A DNA stretch of 64,000 bases from a virus: positions 46,064-110,063 of IMG/VR virus record IMGVR_UViG_3300024354_000013; one strand, 5' to 3'. Shown in pieces: positions 22,633-32,018 of the stretch (the stretch's first letter is position 1; the number at the start of each line of letters is the position of its first letter). The notes under the pieces are model-generated. The model made no database searches, had not been told where the DNA came from, and saw nothing but the letters and a program-made list of their open reading frames with translations. The translations under genes and the position numbers were made by a program.

Positions 22633-23360
22633 TGTCAACTTTTAGGAAGTTAGTTTCAGATGCGCGCTCTATGCACAAGTTGCTCTCCACAGACAACTTG
22701 ATCACAGATAGAGCTATTATGTCTGAGATTAAGAACAATGCCTTCCTCTTGATAAAGCGTGAGACTAATCTGAGGAAGTTATGGGCAACCGATACAGTTT
22801 TTACCACCATTCCTTGTCTAGAGATGGTGGAAGTTCCTATTTCTGAATGCTGTGATTATGCTGATCCTTGCACGGTCTCTAGAACGAAGTTTAAGCTTCC
22901 TAGGATTACAGAGGGTAACTATCAGTATGTAATTCAGGGTGTTTATTCAATTAACGCCATGAGTGGACAGGGAAAGAAACTTAAGGAAATAACCATCAAC
23001 CGATACGTGAATTTGCTCAAGCTTCCAATTATTAAGAAGGAAGAATACTATTGGATTTCAAATGGGTATCTGTATGTAAACAACCCATTGCTAAAAGCAA
23101 TCAGACTAGTTGCTCTTTTCGAGGAAGATGTTCCAAATGAGATAATGTATCCAGAATGTGGATGTGGAACTCCTAGCTATACACCAGAGCAACTGTGTGT
23201 AAATCCTTTAGATAAAGAATCTCCAGTGCCTGGCTACCTAGAAAAGCAGGTGTTAGAGCTCACTTCTCAGAAGCTTCTCACTACGTATTTCAAACTTAAG
23301 ACAGACATCACAAGTGATGGCGTTGATGGTCAAGCACCTAACGCTCCAAACTTGAGATGA
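22632..23360 (+). CDS. Ring/connector-type structural protein, 242 aa
   Basis: The pattern 'LvsDaRs....L.tDnlitDRaI.seik...f.li.rE' at the N-terminus, followed by 'F.tIPClEMvevp', is one I associate with tail ring/connector proteins encoded before the muzzle in crAss-like phages. A beta-rich middle and a Cys pair region (PECGCGTP) follow. It is coupled to the phosphoesterase gene (TAATG) and ends 1 bp before the next gene. Likely part of the stack of rings below the portal. Confidence 0.65.
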   Translation: MSTFRKLVSDARSMHKLLSTDNLITDRAIMSEIKNNAFLLIKRETNLRKLWATDTVFTTIPCLEMVEVPISECCDYADPCTVSRTKFKLPRITEGNYQYVIQGVYSINAMSGQGKKLKEITINRYVNLLKLPIIKKEEYYWISNGYLYVNNPLLKAIRLVALFEEDVPNEIMYPECGCGTPSYTPEQLCVNPLDKESPVPGYLEKQVLELTSQKLLTTYFKLKTDITSDGVDGQAPNAPNLR

Positions 23361-23361
23361 T

Positions 23362-23844
23362 ATGAGAGTAAAGATAGACTGGCGAAGCGCTAGCAAAGAT
23401 AACTACAACAGTTTCTGTAAGAAACATCCGTCCATCAAGCTTACATTTGATCAGTGGAGAAACATCATCTATTCTTTTAATGATGCCTTTAGAGAATATA
23501 TTCTTGAGACAGGAGAACGAGCAAAGCTGCCCTTTGGGTTTGGTGAGTTCTCAATAAGCAAGAAGAAGCGCAGGAAGATAAAAGGAATAGATGGTAAAGA
23601 GTTTGTCAATCTTCCTATTGATTGGAAGAAGACAAAAGAAAAAGGTAAGCGTATATACAATTTCAACTTTCACACAGAGGGTTATTTCTTTGGATGGATG
23701 TGGTTTAAATTAACAGCTAGGTTTAAACACTCACCGCTGTGGTATTTCAAACCTTCCAGGAACACGTCTAGGCTTCTCTCCCACTATCTGAGAGCTGATG
23801 ACAAATACCAACATTTATATCAAGAATGGAAAAAAGCATTATAG
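23362..23844 (+). CDS. Basic structural-block protein, possibly IHF-like, 160 aa
   Basis: The protein is strongly basic. It contains LTFDQWRNIIYSFNDAFREY, then LPFGFGEFSISKKKRRKI, then a C-terminal aromatic, basic region (FGWMWFKLTARFKHSPLWYF). The 'helix then GFG-F' order resembles a divergent HU/IHF subunit; such proteins occur in the structural block of crAss-like phages. Position between two ring-type proteins also fits a head-tail accessory. It probably binds DNA (inference from charge). Confidence 0.6.
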   Translation: MRVKIDWRSASKDNYNSFCKKHPSIKLTFDQWRNIIYSFNDAFREYILETGERAKLPFGFGEFSISKKKRRKIKGIDGKEFVNLPIDWKKTKEKGKRIYNFNFHTEGYFFGWMWFKLTARFKHSPLWYFKPSRNTSRLLSHYLRADDKYQHLYQEWKKAL

Positions 23845-24816
23845 ATGGCATACTATTACAAATATAATTTCGTCACTCCTGAGCCTATCTACTCTATCGT
23901 CAAGGAAGAGTTTAAAAGCTATTTTGATACAGGAGCTGTAGATGATTTGATGTTTCCCACCTATCTAGACAAATGTCTCAGAAAGCTGGGAAGAACCACT
24001 TATGTGATTTCTCAAGAGATTCTTCACATCTGTGACTATGAAGCAAGACTCCCAGATAATTTCTACGCTGTTCGTGAAGCTTGGCTTTGTACAGCTGTAA
24101 ATGGTTTTCCATATCAGCAGGCCAACTCGTTCTATTCACAAGCAGCTAGCTCTACAACTATTCAAGTGAGCCCTGTGATTGTGTATGGTAATCCTTGTGA
24201 AGAGGGTAATTGTGGTCAACAGTTTTGTCCTAAGTGTATGCCTGATTTGGTGCAAGCTGTATATAAGACAAATAATCAAGCACCTGTACTCTATAGAAAG
24301 GAATATCTTCTCAAGCCTGGTAATATATCTGCACAGGGTAACTGTGGTGTAGATTATACCAACAACTGGGAATTCTATCAAGAGGCACCTCCTATCAACG
24401 AGTTTACACCTGGTTCCTCCTGGTATGATTCATTTGATATTAGAGACAATAAGTTTGTTACTAACTTCCGCAATGGTGTAGTGCATCTGCTTTTCTATGC
24501 AACAGAATATGACCAAGTGGGTAACCAATTGATTCCTGACAACTATCGTATCAGGGAGTTTGTGGAAGCCTTCATTAAGTATAAAGTGATTGAAACGCTC
24601 ACCAATCAGACCAATGATGAGACATTTAATCAGCTTCAACAAAAGCTAGCTTTCTACAAACAGCAGGCTGATGAGGCGTTCATTATGGCTGATATTGAGA
24701 TTAAGAAACAAGATCCTTGGACCAAGCAACGCAGAATAATCAACGATCTTAATAGGTTTAACATGTATGAACTACCTAACCGTACCAATAGATATGGTTG
24801 GAGACGCAATAACTAA
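23845..24816 (+). CDS. Ring/tail-tubular-A-like structural protein, 323 aa
   Basis: An N-terminal helical part (YSIVKEEFKSYFDTGAVDDL, YLDKCLRKLGR...) is followed by a beta domain with 'ARLPDNFYAVREAWLC', and a long C-terminal helical part (EAFIKYKVIETLTNQTNDET, KQQADEAFIMADIEI). This helical-sandwich-helical plan is that of gp4/gp11-like tail tube A proteins, which form the ring above the muzzle. It contains a CEEGNCGQQFCPKC cluster that could bind zinc. The muzzle-like gene starts 6 bp later. Confidence 0.7.
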   Translation: MAYYYKYNFVTPEPIYSIVKEEFKSYFDTGAVDDLMFPTYLDKCLRKLGRTTYVISQEILHICDYEARLPDNFYAVREAWLCTAVNGFPYQQANSFYSQAASSTTIQVSPVIVYGNPCEEGNCGQQFCPKCMPDLVQAVYKTNNQAPVLYRKEYLLKPGNISAQGNCGVDYTNNWEFYQEAPPINEFTPGSSWYDSFDIRDNKFVTNFRNGVVHLLFYATEYDQVGNQLIPDNYRIREFVEAFIKYKVIETLTNQTNDETFNQLQQKLAFYKQQADEAFIMADIEIKKQDPWTKQRRIINDLNRFNMYELPNRTNRYGWRRNN

Positions 24817-24821
24817 CACTA

Positions 24822-27800
24822 ATGGCTGAACAGGAACAAGGTAATATTAGGCAGGAATATAATAATGCTACCACTGGTCTTAACATGGACCAAACCCCTA
24901 ATCAAATACAGAAGGGGAAACTTACGTATGCATTAAACGCTGCTGTTGAAAACTTTGACTCTAATTCTGTAAACTATCAGAATGAGCCAGGGAATGAACT
25001 GTGTGTTACATTCCCTTCTGGCTTTGTACTTATAGGTAATCATTTCATCCAAGAAAGAAACAAACATGTATTCTTCATCACCAATCCAGACACTGGAGCT
25101 AGTCAGATTGGATATATGGAAAACAATGATTGCGTCTATCGTGTACTTGTAAATGCTCCATGTCTCAACTTTAACACTAGCTATCCCATACAAAAGGTGG
25201 CGCACAAGATTACCAACTGCACCACTGAGATATATTGGACAGATGGTTACAATCCCAGAAGATACCTAGACATTGACAACATTCCTAAGGTGTTGAAGTC
25301 TGGCACTCCTTTCTGCCATCCTGAGTATACAGACGATCTAGACTGTAATCAACTCAAACTCCAGCCTAATTTCAAGATTCCTCAACTGGATGTAACAGAT
25401 GTCACTAGCACAGGAAATCTCACTGCTGGCACATACCAGTTTGCTATACAATACTCTGATCCTCAGGGCAATCCTTACACATCCTATTATTCTGTTACCA
25501 ACCCAACACCTATTGCTGATGAGTTTATTACATCAGTGAACTTCAACTATCCTGTTGGTAAATCCATCATCCTTAATATCAGCAATCTTGAGGACAGTGG
25601 GCTCTACCAATATTTCAACTTGGCGGTGATCAGAACAGTGAATGATATCACTTCTGTGGAGCTAGTGGGTACATATTACATTGATAATGTACAAAAGCAA
25701 ATCACATACACTGGTCAGAACGTTACACAAATCCGTCTTACCATCAATGATATATTTGAGAAATTCCCTTATTATGATATTGCACAAGACCTGACAACAG
25801 CTCAAGATATTCTTATATGGGACAATCTTACATCCATTGATCGTATCAACTATCAAAGCATTGCAAATCAAATCAATCTTCAGTGGGAAAGCTGGAGAAT
25901 TCCTGCTAATGAGAATTACGCAGATGAATTGAATGCCACCAACCTTAGAGGTTATCTGAGGGACGAAGTGTATGCATTTGAAATAGTATTCTTGCTTAAG
26001 AATGGCAAGCAAACAGATGGATTCCATATTCCTGGTAGGATAGCAACAAGCTTTGACTTAACACCAGTTTCTCCAGCAAATGATGACTTCATTGGAGAAC
26101 CTGATCCTTTTACAGGAACCAGTCCATATTGGAAGATATACAACACAGCATCTGTTACAGGATTTGCTCCTGAATATTCCCCTGCTGATGACTACAAAGG
26201 ACCATACCAATATGGTCAGTTTGCATATTGGGAATCTACAGACACCTATCCTTGTAATGCAGATGTTTGGGGTGATTTGGCTGGTCAACCAATTAGACAT
26301 CACAAGTTCCCAGATATAAACATCAGTGCTGCATATGAGTCTAAGATTTTCTTAGGACCTACAGCAATGGTGCAGGGAAATGATGCTGTATTCCCTATTG
26401 GTGTACATCTGGATATACAGCAAGTGGAGGCTCTCATTCAGTCATCTAGTTTGACAGATGACCAGAAAAGTGATATTGTTGGATTCAAGATTATACGTGC
26501 AGACCGTGGCACAAACAAATCTATTGTAGCAAAGGGCATCCTTAGGAATGTGAATACGTATGAAAGAGAGAAGCAAACCTACTTCTATCCCAACTATCCA
26601 TACAACGATCTTAATGTAGATCCATTCCTTAATGAGAACAACAATGCCTGGACACAGATTTGTGATGATTACACAATAGAGATATCGTCTCTTGGTCCAT
26701 GCTCTGATGGTGGTGCCAACTGTGCAGAGGTGTTATACACAGATTGCAACAGTAATAAACAGGGTACACAGAAATATTATTCTACAGGAACATACCATTT
26801 ATGTTCTACAAGCAAGCCTTTGGTGTTATCCCCTGCAACAGGAAGAACAGGACTTTCTACATATGATGTTTGGGTGGCAACAATATGTCCTCCTACATTT
26901 TTAAAGACAGGTAATAGGATAGAATGGGTTGATATATACAACGGACCTTCTACAGAATGGATAACAGGATGGCCAAATGTAGAAACATTTACATTCAATG
27001 CAGTTCCTGGAACAATCCCAAAGGTGATAGAAGGAACACCTGATAATATATGTTTCACTGGTCCTACACGTGTCACTGGTCCTAATTGTAAAATAGAAAC
27101 TCCACAGCACGCTGTAACAGAGAAGTACAGACAGATATTCAACTCTCCTGAAACTTCCTTTGGACAGCCATTCTTAGGTGGTATTCTGAAGCTTGAGAGT
27201 GTAATGTTTGGTGGTGGCAAGGCCCATTTTGTTGAGGTGAAGAGCAATGCTAAATACAAGCTCTTGACAGAACAAGCTCAGGTGGATGCTCTTAACAGTT
27301 CTAATAAACTAGGTGCTCTCACCACACCGTTTAGTGCCACTGCTATGTTCACCACATATCAGGCATATTTGACAATCTATGTAAACGGTATCACCAGAAA
27401 AAACTATGCTTATTCTTTCAACTCTGTAGCTGATTACAACTATGGTGTTGGAGTTCCTGACAACCTTGGTATAAAGCAGAGAAACTTAGACATTGCTAGA
27501 TATTTGATTCCTGGTGTGCAGAATGTTGGTGATGTATACAACATCAACAACTTCCAGAGGGAATCATCTGTATATTTGAGAACTGATCTAGACAGACCAG
27601 CGCTTCCTTTCCCAGACCAAAGTCCTAACATGGTGTCTTCAGGAAGTCCTTTGGTTACAGACAAGTCTAGATTCACCATATCAGAGATTGGTAACTGTGA
27701 TGTTCCTGGTAAGGAAGAAGACATATCTGTTGTGTCTTATTATGCTTCTATGAAGAACATCTTCCCAAATCAATATGGACAGATCTATTCATATGACACT

Positions 27801-30602
27801 GTAGACACTGGTTATCAGGCAATTATAAATAGTGTTGACCAACCACGTACAGTGTTTGGTGGTGATACATTCATCAGTAGATTTGCATTCAAGAGCAAGC
27901 TTCCTTTCTTTATAGATAATAGGGTGAACGCTCCTGATGACAGTGATATATTCTATGATGAGATTGGTAATATAGCCTATCCAAAATACTGGCACTCAGC
28001 CAGATCTATTCTGAAGGATTATGTAAGTAGTGGAGGAACATTAACCAACATCATATCTTATAAGGCTCACAACTTTGATTGCCCTAACGATCAGGGTGTT
28101 ATTGTTACGCCTTCAATCACCACTACCACAACCACCACTATTTTACAAGGCACCATTATTTCAACCAATCCAAACAGGACATACTATGATGGATATTTCT
28201 ATCTGTTTGCATATGGTATTCCCAACTTCTATTGTGAAAGCTCTTACAATATTGACCTGCGTCAGGCGTTCAATAATAGAGAGGGTGATTTCTGGCCTCA
28301 CGTGAGCACAGGTATTCCTGATGACTGGGTGCAGCAAAGCTTTGTACCTATTGCTCAGGATAACACCTACTATTACAATGTGAGCTATTCTAAGCAAAAC
28401 AGGGAGAATACATTCACCCATTTGCCTATCGACTGGGACAAACCTTGTTACACCTACTATCCATTCAGAGCCATCTATTCTGATAGCCAGAACATAGATG
28501 CTGACAACAGAGTGAATAGCTGGTTGATTTACAGAGCCATCTCCTATTATGATTTCCCTCAGAACTTTGGAGATCTTGTGTCTCTAGATGGAATTCAGAA
28601 CAGAGCTGTTCTTGCTCGTTTTGAGAACAAGACACTCATGTATAACAACCTCCTTACAATAGATACAAGTAACCCTCAGGCTGCCTATGTAGGCAATCCA
28701 AGGTTGTTTAGAGGAGCACCCCCAATTGACTTCGCAGAAACTGATTTGGGATATGTAGGAACTCAAAACAAGATGTTATTGAAGATTCCACAAGGACAAG
28801 TGAGTGTGGATGCTAAGAGGGGTCAGGTGTTCCTAATAGCTGGAACAGAGGCTGTAGATTTGTCTGGTTTTGGATCTGGTCTTAACAGGTTCTTTACAGA
28901 CCATCTGGCATTTGAAATCTTGCGTTACTTCCCTAAGGTGAACACAGACAACAACTTCACAGGGATTGGATTACATGGTGTGTATGACAGCAAGTATGAC
29001 CGTGTGCTTATTACAAAGCTTGATTATGTTCCTAAGGTGAATTCCATCATGTATGATGAAAATACAAGGACATTTTATGATGTTAAAGAAGTGAATGGTC
29101 TTATAATCAGAATACCTATATCTGTATCTGATGAAAAATACTTCTGTAACAAGAGCTGGACAGTGTCTTTCAACTTCAATACAAAGAGCTGGATAAGCTT
29201 CCATAGCTATCTGCCTAATTGGTATATTGGAGAAAACAACTTCTTCTATTCTGGTATCAACGGATGCTGTGATGACTTTGATGTGCTTGTTGGTACAATT
29301 GGACCTATTCCAACCACCACCACAACTACAACACTTGATTGTGCTCTTGCAGGTATTGTGTATCTTTACAACTGTGATTTGGAAGGAACAGCAACTCCTG
29401 TAACTACTACCACTACATCTAGTACAAGCACTACAACCACCACATCTAGTACTAGCACAACCACCACATCTAGCACAACCACCACATCTAGCACAACCAC
29501 CACATCTAGCACAACCACTACAACGACTACCGCTCCACCTGAACCAATTTATAGTGTTAGACGTTGCTCAGATGACTTTGGTCCATACAAGATAACTTAC
29601 GGTACTGGTGATGTACCAACCCTGGTGGGACAAGCATTTTTACTAAATAACGGTGGATCACCATTCGATGGAGCTACTTGCTGGTATATTGAAAGTTTAT
29701 CAGTTGAAGGACCTGCTGATTATGCTGCTGTTGCATTCGGTACAGCTTATGCAGATTGTGATTCGTGTCCTTCTTTAACAACTACCACCACCACTGCACC
29801 ACCTCCAGAACAATATACACTAAACTATAGCGATGTTGGTTGTGCAGAAGCTTGTGCAGGATATGGACCTCCATGTTCGAATTGCTCTACATATTACGCA
29901 GCAACTGGTGATCCATTGGCTAATGGTACGACAATTTATACAGACTATAATCTAACAACAATAGCTCCAAATGGATATTATTCCAACGGAGTTTCATGTT
30001 GGACAATAGCAGGTAGTCCTGGTGGTGTATTAAATGCAGAAAGTGCCTGTGTAACTACAACAACCACAACAACAGAAGCCCCTGTCACCACAACCACTAC
30101 AACAACACCAACACCTACCACCACTACAACAACAACTGAGCCACCAACTACTACCACTACCACTACAGCTGCATTAGTTTTGTCTAGTATATTAGTAGTT
30201 GATGATAATGCATATAGCACAACAAGCTTGGCATGTACAAGTAATATAAACCCAGGTAGTAGCGGAACATACGATTATATACAGGGTAAGGTGACTTGCA
30301 CGTTGAAGGATCAATATGGAAATACCTTTACAAACAATTTAGGATATGCAGTGGATGTAGACATAGATGCTAATGTAACAGGATGTAGTCCTGGTACTGT
30401 ACCATTCACTATATCAATACCAAACGGAAGTTCAAGTGGATACATCATATATGACGTACAAATAACAGACAACTGTGGTGATCCAGATGCATTCTCATGT
30501 ACACAGAACACAACAACTATGGATTGCATCACAGCAATTACAAATAGCTACCCAGTTTATACAGGAAGTAATTTGGATTATTGTTCATCACCACCTTTAT
30601 AA
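24822..30602 (+). CDS. Muzzle/tail-stabilisation-like protein with Thr-linked C-terminal domains, 1926 aa
   Basis: The N-terminus GLNMDQTPNQIQKGKLTYAL, followed by a beta-rich body of about 1490 residues with several 'SW...FNF.TKSWISFHSY' strands, matches crAss-like muzzle (P22 gp10-like) proteins that close the tail channel. A first poly-Thr insertion lies inside the body (ITTTTTTTILQ, about residue 1099). After about residue 1497, four long Thr/Ser tracts separate three small domains: two Cys-containing modules and a C-terminal Ig-like domain. The region corresponding to the usual muzzle C-terminus seems to be encoded separately at 31152-32018. Tracts of this type are candidates for O-glycosylation. 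Confidence 0.75.
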   Translation: MAEQEQGNIRQEYNNATTGLNMDQTPNQIQKGKLTYALNAAVENFDSNSVNYQNEPGNELCVTFPSGFVLIGNHFIQERNKHVFFITNPDTGASQIGYMENNDCVYRVLVNAPCLNFNTSYPIQKVAHKITNCTTEIYWTDGYNPRRYLDIDNIPKVLKSGTPFCHPEYTDDLDCNQLKLQPNFKIPQLDVTDVTSTGNLTAGTYQFAIQYSDPQGNPYTSYYSVTNPTPIADEFITSVNFNYPVGKSIILNISNLEDSGLYQYFNLAVIRTVNDITSVELVGTYYIDNVQKQITYTGQNVTQIRLTINDIFEKFPYYDIAQDLTTAQDILIWDNLTSIDRINYQSIANQINLQWESWRIPANENYADELNATNLRGYLRDEVYAFEIVFLLKNGKQTDGFHIPGRIATSFDLTPVSPANDDFIGEPDPFTGTSPYWKIYNTASVTGFAPEYSPADDYKGPYQYGQFAYWESTDTYPCNADVWGDLAGQPIRHHKFPDINISAAYESKIFLGPTAMVQGNDAVFPIGVHLDIQQVEALIQSSSLTDDQKSDIVGFKIIRADRGTNKSIVAKGILRNVNTYEREKQTYFYPNYPYNDLNVDPFLNENNNAWTQICDDYTIEISSLGPCSDGGANCAEVLYTDCNSNKQGTQKYYSTGTYHLCSTSKPLVLSPATGRTGLSTYDVWVATICPPTFLKTGNRIEWVDIYNGPSTEWITGWPNVETFTFNAVPGTIPKVIEGTPDNICFTGPTRVTGPNCKIETPQHAVTEKYRQIFNSPETSFGQPFLGGILKLESVMFGGGKAHFVEVKSNAKYKLLTEQAQVDALNSSNKLGALTTPFSATAMFTTYQAYLTIYVNGITRKNYAYSFNSVADYNYGVGVPDNLGIKQRNLDIARYLIPGVQNVGDVYNINNFQRESSVYLRTDLDRPALPFPDQSPNMVSSGSPLVTDKSRFTISEIGNCDVPGKEEDISVVSYYASMKNIFPNQYGQIYSYDTVDTGYQAIINSVDQPRTVFGGDTFISRFAFKSKLPFFIDNRVNAPDDSDIFYDEIGNIAYPKYWHSARSILKDYVSSGGTLTNIISYKAHNFDCPNDQGVIVTPSITTTTTTTILQGTIISTNPNRTYYDGYFYLFAYGIPNFYCESSYNIDLRQAFNNREGDFWPHVSTGIPDDWVQQSFVPIAQDNTYYYNVSYSKQNRENTFTHLPIDWDKPCYTYYPFRAIYSDSQNIDADNRVNSWLIYRAISYYDFPQNFGDLVSLDGIQNRAVLARFENKTLMYNNLLTIDTSNPQAAYVGNPRLFRGAPPIDFAETDLGYVGTQNKMLLKIPQGQVSVDAKRGQVFLIAGTEAVDLSGFGSGLNRFFTDHLAFEILRYFPKVNTDNNFTGIGLHGVYDSKYDRVLITKLDYVPKVNSIMYDENTRTFYDVKEVNGLIIRIPISVSDEKYFCNKSWTVSFNFNTKSWISFHSYLPNWYIGENNFFYSGINGCCDDFDVLVGTIGPIPTTTTTTTLDCALAGIVYLYNCDLEGTATPVTTTTTSSTSTTTTTSSTSTTTTSSTTTTSSTTTTSSTTTTTTTAPPEPIYSVRRCSDDFGPYKITYGTGDVPTLVGQAFLLNNGGSPFDGATCWYIESLSVEGPADYAAVAFGTAYADCDSCPSLTTTTTTAPPPEQYTLNYSDVGCAEACAGYGPPCSNCSTYYAATGDPLANGTTIYTDYNLTTIAPNGYYSNGVSCWTIAGSPGGVLNAESACVTTTTTTTEAPVTTTTTTTPTPTTTTTTTEPPTTTTTTTAALVLSSILVVDDNAYSTTSLACTSNINPGSSGTYDYIQGKVTCTLKDQYGNTFTNNLGYAVDVDIDANVTGCSPGTVPFTISIPNGSSSGYIIYDVQITDNCGDPDAFSCTQNTTTMDCITAITNSYPVYTGSNLDYCSSPPL
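29457..29510 (+). repeat. 18-bp tandem repeat inside the muzzle-like gene
   Basis: Three perfect copies of ACAACCACCACATCTAGC, flanked by degenerate copies from about 29433 to 29525. They encode the TTTSST tract. Copy number probably varies by slippage, in whole codons. Confidence 0.85.
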
Positions 30603-30614
30603 AAGGATAAACTT

Positions 30615-31139
30615 ATGGCACAGACAGTATTAATAGTATTAACCACAGCAGGAACTAACACAGGCCCCTTTAGCCTGTATTCAAATGTGGACGGATTTGT
30701 AACACCGTTTGAACTTGGTGTATCTAAGGCAGCTCTTGAAGCTGGGTACACTTCGTTTCTTGTCCCTGATGGTGCAACCATAATCAGAGTGAAGTCTAAT
30801 GGTGTATGTACAAACTACATAGATATTCCTTTTGGTATAACCACAACCACCACAACATCTAGTAGTACAACCACCACTACGAGCACCACTATTTCAACCA
30901 CATCCACCACCACTACAACTTATTGTCAGTCTATTGGTGCAGGAGCTGGTTGCTTCAACTGGAACTTTACAGCAGGTGGAACAGGAGCAATTGTACAATG
31001 GACAGATTGTAATGGTAACAACCAAACATCAGTGTTGAATGAAGGTGAGTCAGGAAGCGGATGTTTGTGTGATGGTCAAACACCAAATGTTCTAGAAGGT
31101 AGTTTATCTATTATAAGTCAAGTGGGTACATGTCCATAA
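30615..31139 (+). CDS. Two-domain virion protein with Thr linker, 174 aa
   Basis: Residues about 1-75 form a small beta domain (MAQTVLIVLTTAGTNTGPFS ... GATIIRVKSNGVCTNYIDIP) that is paralogous to the start of the next gene. A poly-Thr/Ser linker follows (about 76-100), then a Cys module (CFNWNF...TDCNGN...CLCDG...VGTC). This module resembles the one near the C-terminus of the collagen-like protein at 56962. It sits between the muzzle-like gene and its apparent C-terminal part. Probably a virion decoration attached through the N-terminal domain. Confidence 0.65.
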   Translation: MAQTVLIVLTTAGTNTGPFSLYSNVDGFVTPFELGVSKAALEAGYTSFLVPDGATIIRVKSNGVCTNYIDIPFGITTTTTTSSSTTTTTSTTISTTSTTTTTYCQSIGAGAGCFNWNFTAGGTGAIVQWTDCNGNNQTSVLNEGESGSGCLCDGQTPNVLEGSLSIISQVGTCP

Positions 31140-31151
31140 TGCGTTTAATAA

Positions 31152-32018
31152 ATGAGTAAAACAATTATCATAAAGCTGACTATCTCAGGACCAAGTGCAG
31201 GTCCCTTTAACATCACTGATGAATTTGGAAACATCATAGCAACTGGTGTTTCCAAAGAAAGTCTGATTGATGGTGTTAGCTACAGTGTTGCAGACGATGT
31301 GACAATGGTGACCATTGAGTCCACTGGTAAATGTAAAAGCAAGAAAACATTCCCAATCGGTGTGACAAATCCTGTAGAAATAGCAGCTTCCAGTTATAAA
31401 CAAATCACAACAGCTTGTATCTGGAGGCATCTGAAGAATCCAGTGATATATAATACGTTCTATGGAAACATAGAGCCATACATCATCGAGTATCCTTTTG
31501 CCTACCAATACTTTGACGAAATCCTTCAGAGTGTTAAAGACTACACAAAGGCATACAGATATTTCCCTGATGTGGATGGTGTATCAGATGACAACCGCAA
31601 GATAGAAACTGATAATGCCTGGTTTAATAAGGCAGTGTTGTACAATGGTCAACAGTCTTCTGGTGTGTTGGAACTGGTTCCAAAACCAATCAACAACTTG
31701 AAGGAATACTTGAAATATCCTTTATATAATGTTGATTCTAAGACAATTACATTCACAAAATCAGATAACTTCTATCAATATAACACCTTCTGGTCATTGG
31801 TGAAGAACAAACAAGAACCTCTCTTCGTACGCACGTGCGAGTCTTTGTCTTTGGACAAGGTGGTTAATCAACCTAATATGGACTATGGCAAGAGATCCTT
31901 TAAGAAGGAACCTCTAAGAGCAAAAGATTTAAGGGTGAGACACATCCTAGATAATAGATCAGATGCACATCTAGTTTCTCAGTTTATTTACACACCAGCT
32001 CAAATCTCTTACAAATAA
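31152..32018 (+). CDS. Probable separately encoded muzzle C-terminal part, 288 aa
   Basis: The first 75 residues are the same small beta domain as in the preceding gene (GPFNITDEFGNIIATGVSKE, VTIESTGKCKSKKTFPIGV). The remaining 210 residues (YGNIEPYIIEYPFAYQYFDE; FTKSDNFYQYNTFW; KEPLRAKDLRVRHILDNRSD) look like the C-terminal segment that normally ends crAss-type muzzle proteins. The muzzle body may thus be split, with this piece docking through the shared domain. The split is inference; the paralogy is visible. It is coupled to the next gene by a TAATG overlap. Confidence 0.6.
   Translation: MSKTIIIKLTISGPSAGPFNITDEFGNIIATGVSKESLIDGVSYSVADDVTMVTIESTGKCKSKKTFPIGVTNPVEIAASSYKQITTACIWRHLKNPVIYNTFYGNIEPYIIEYPFAYQYFDEILQSVKDYTKAYRYFPDVDGVSDDNRKIETDNAWFNKAVLYNGQQSSGVLELVPKPINNLKEYLKYPLYNVDSKTITFTKSDNFYQYNTFWSLVKNKQEPLFVRTCESLSLDKVVNQPNMDYGKRSFKKEPLRAKDLRVRHILDNRSDAHLVSQFIYTPAQISYK

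Noticed and set aside
29978-30220. Leftward frame with poly-Val stretches
   Set aside because: Complement of the poly-Thr codons (ACC/ACA/ACT read as GGT/TGT/AGT shadows) inside the muzzle-like gene.
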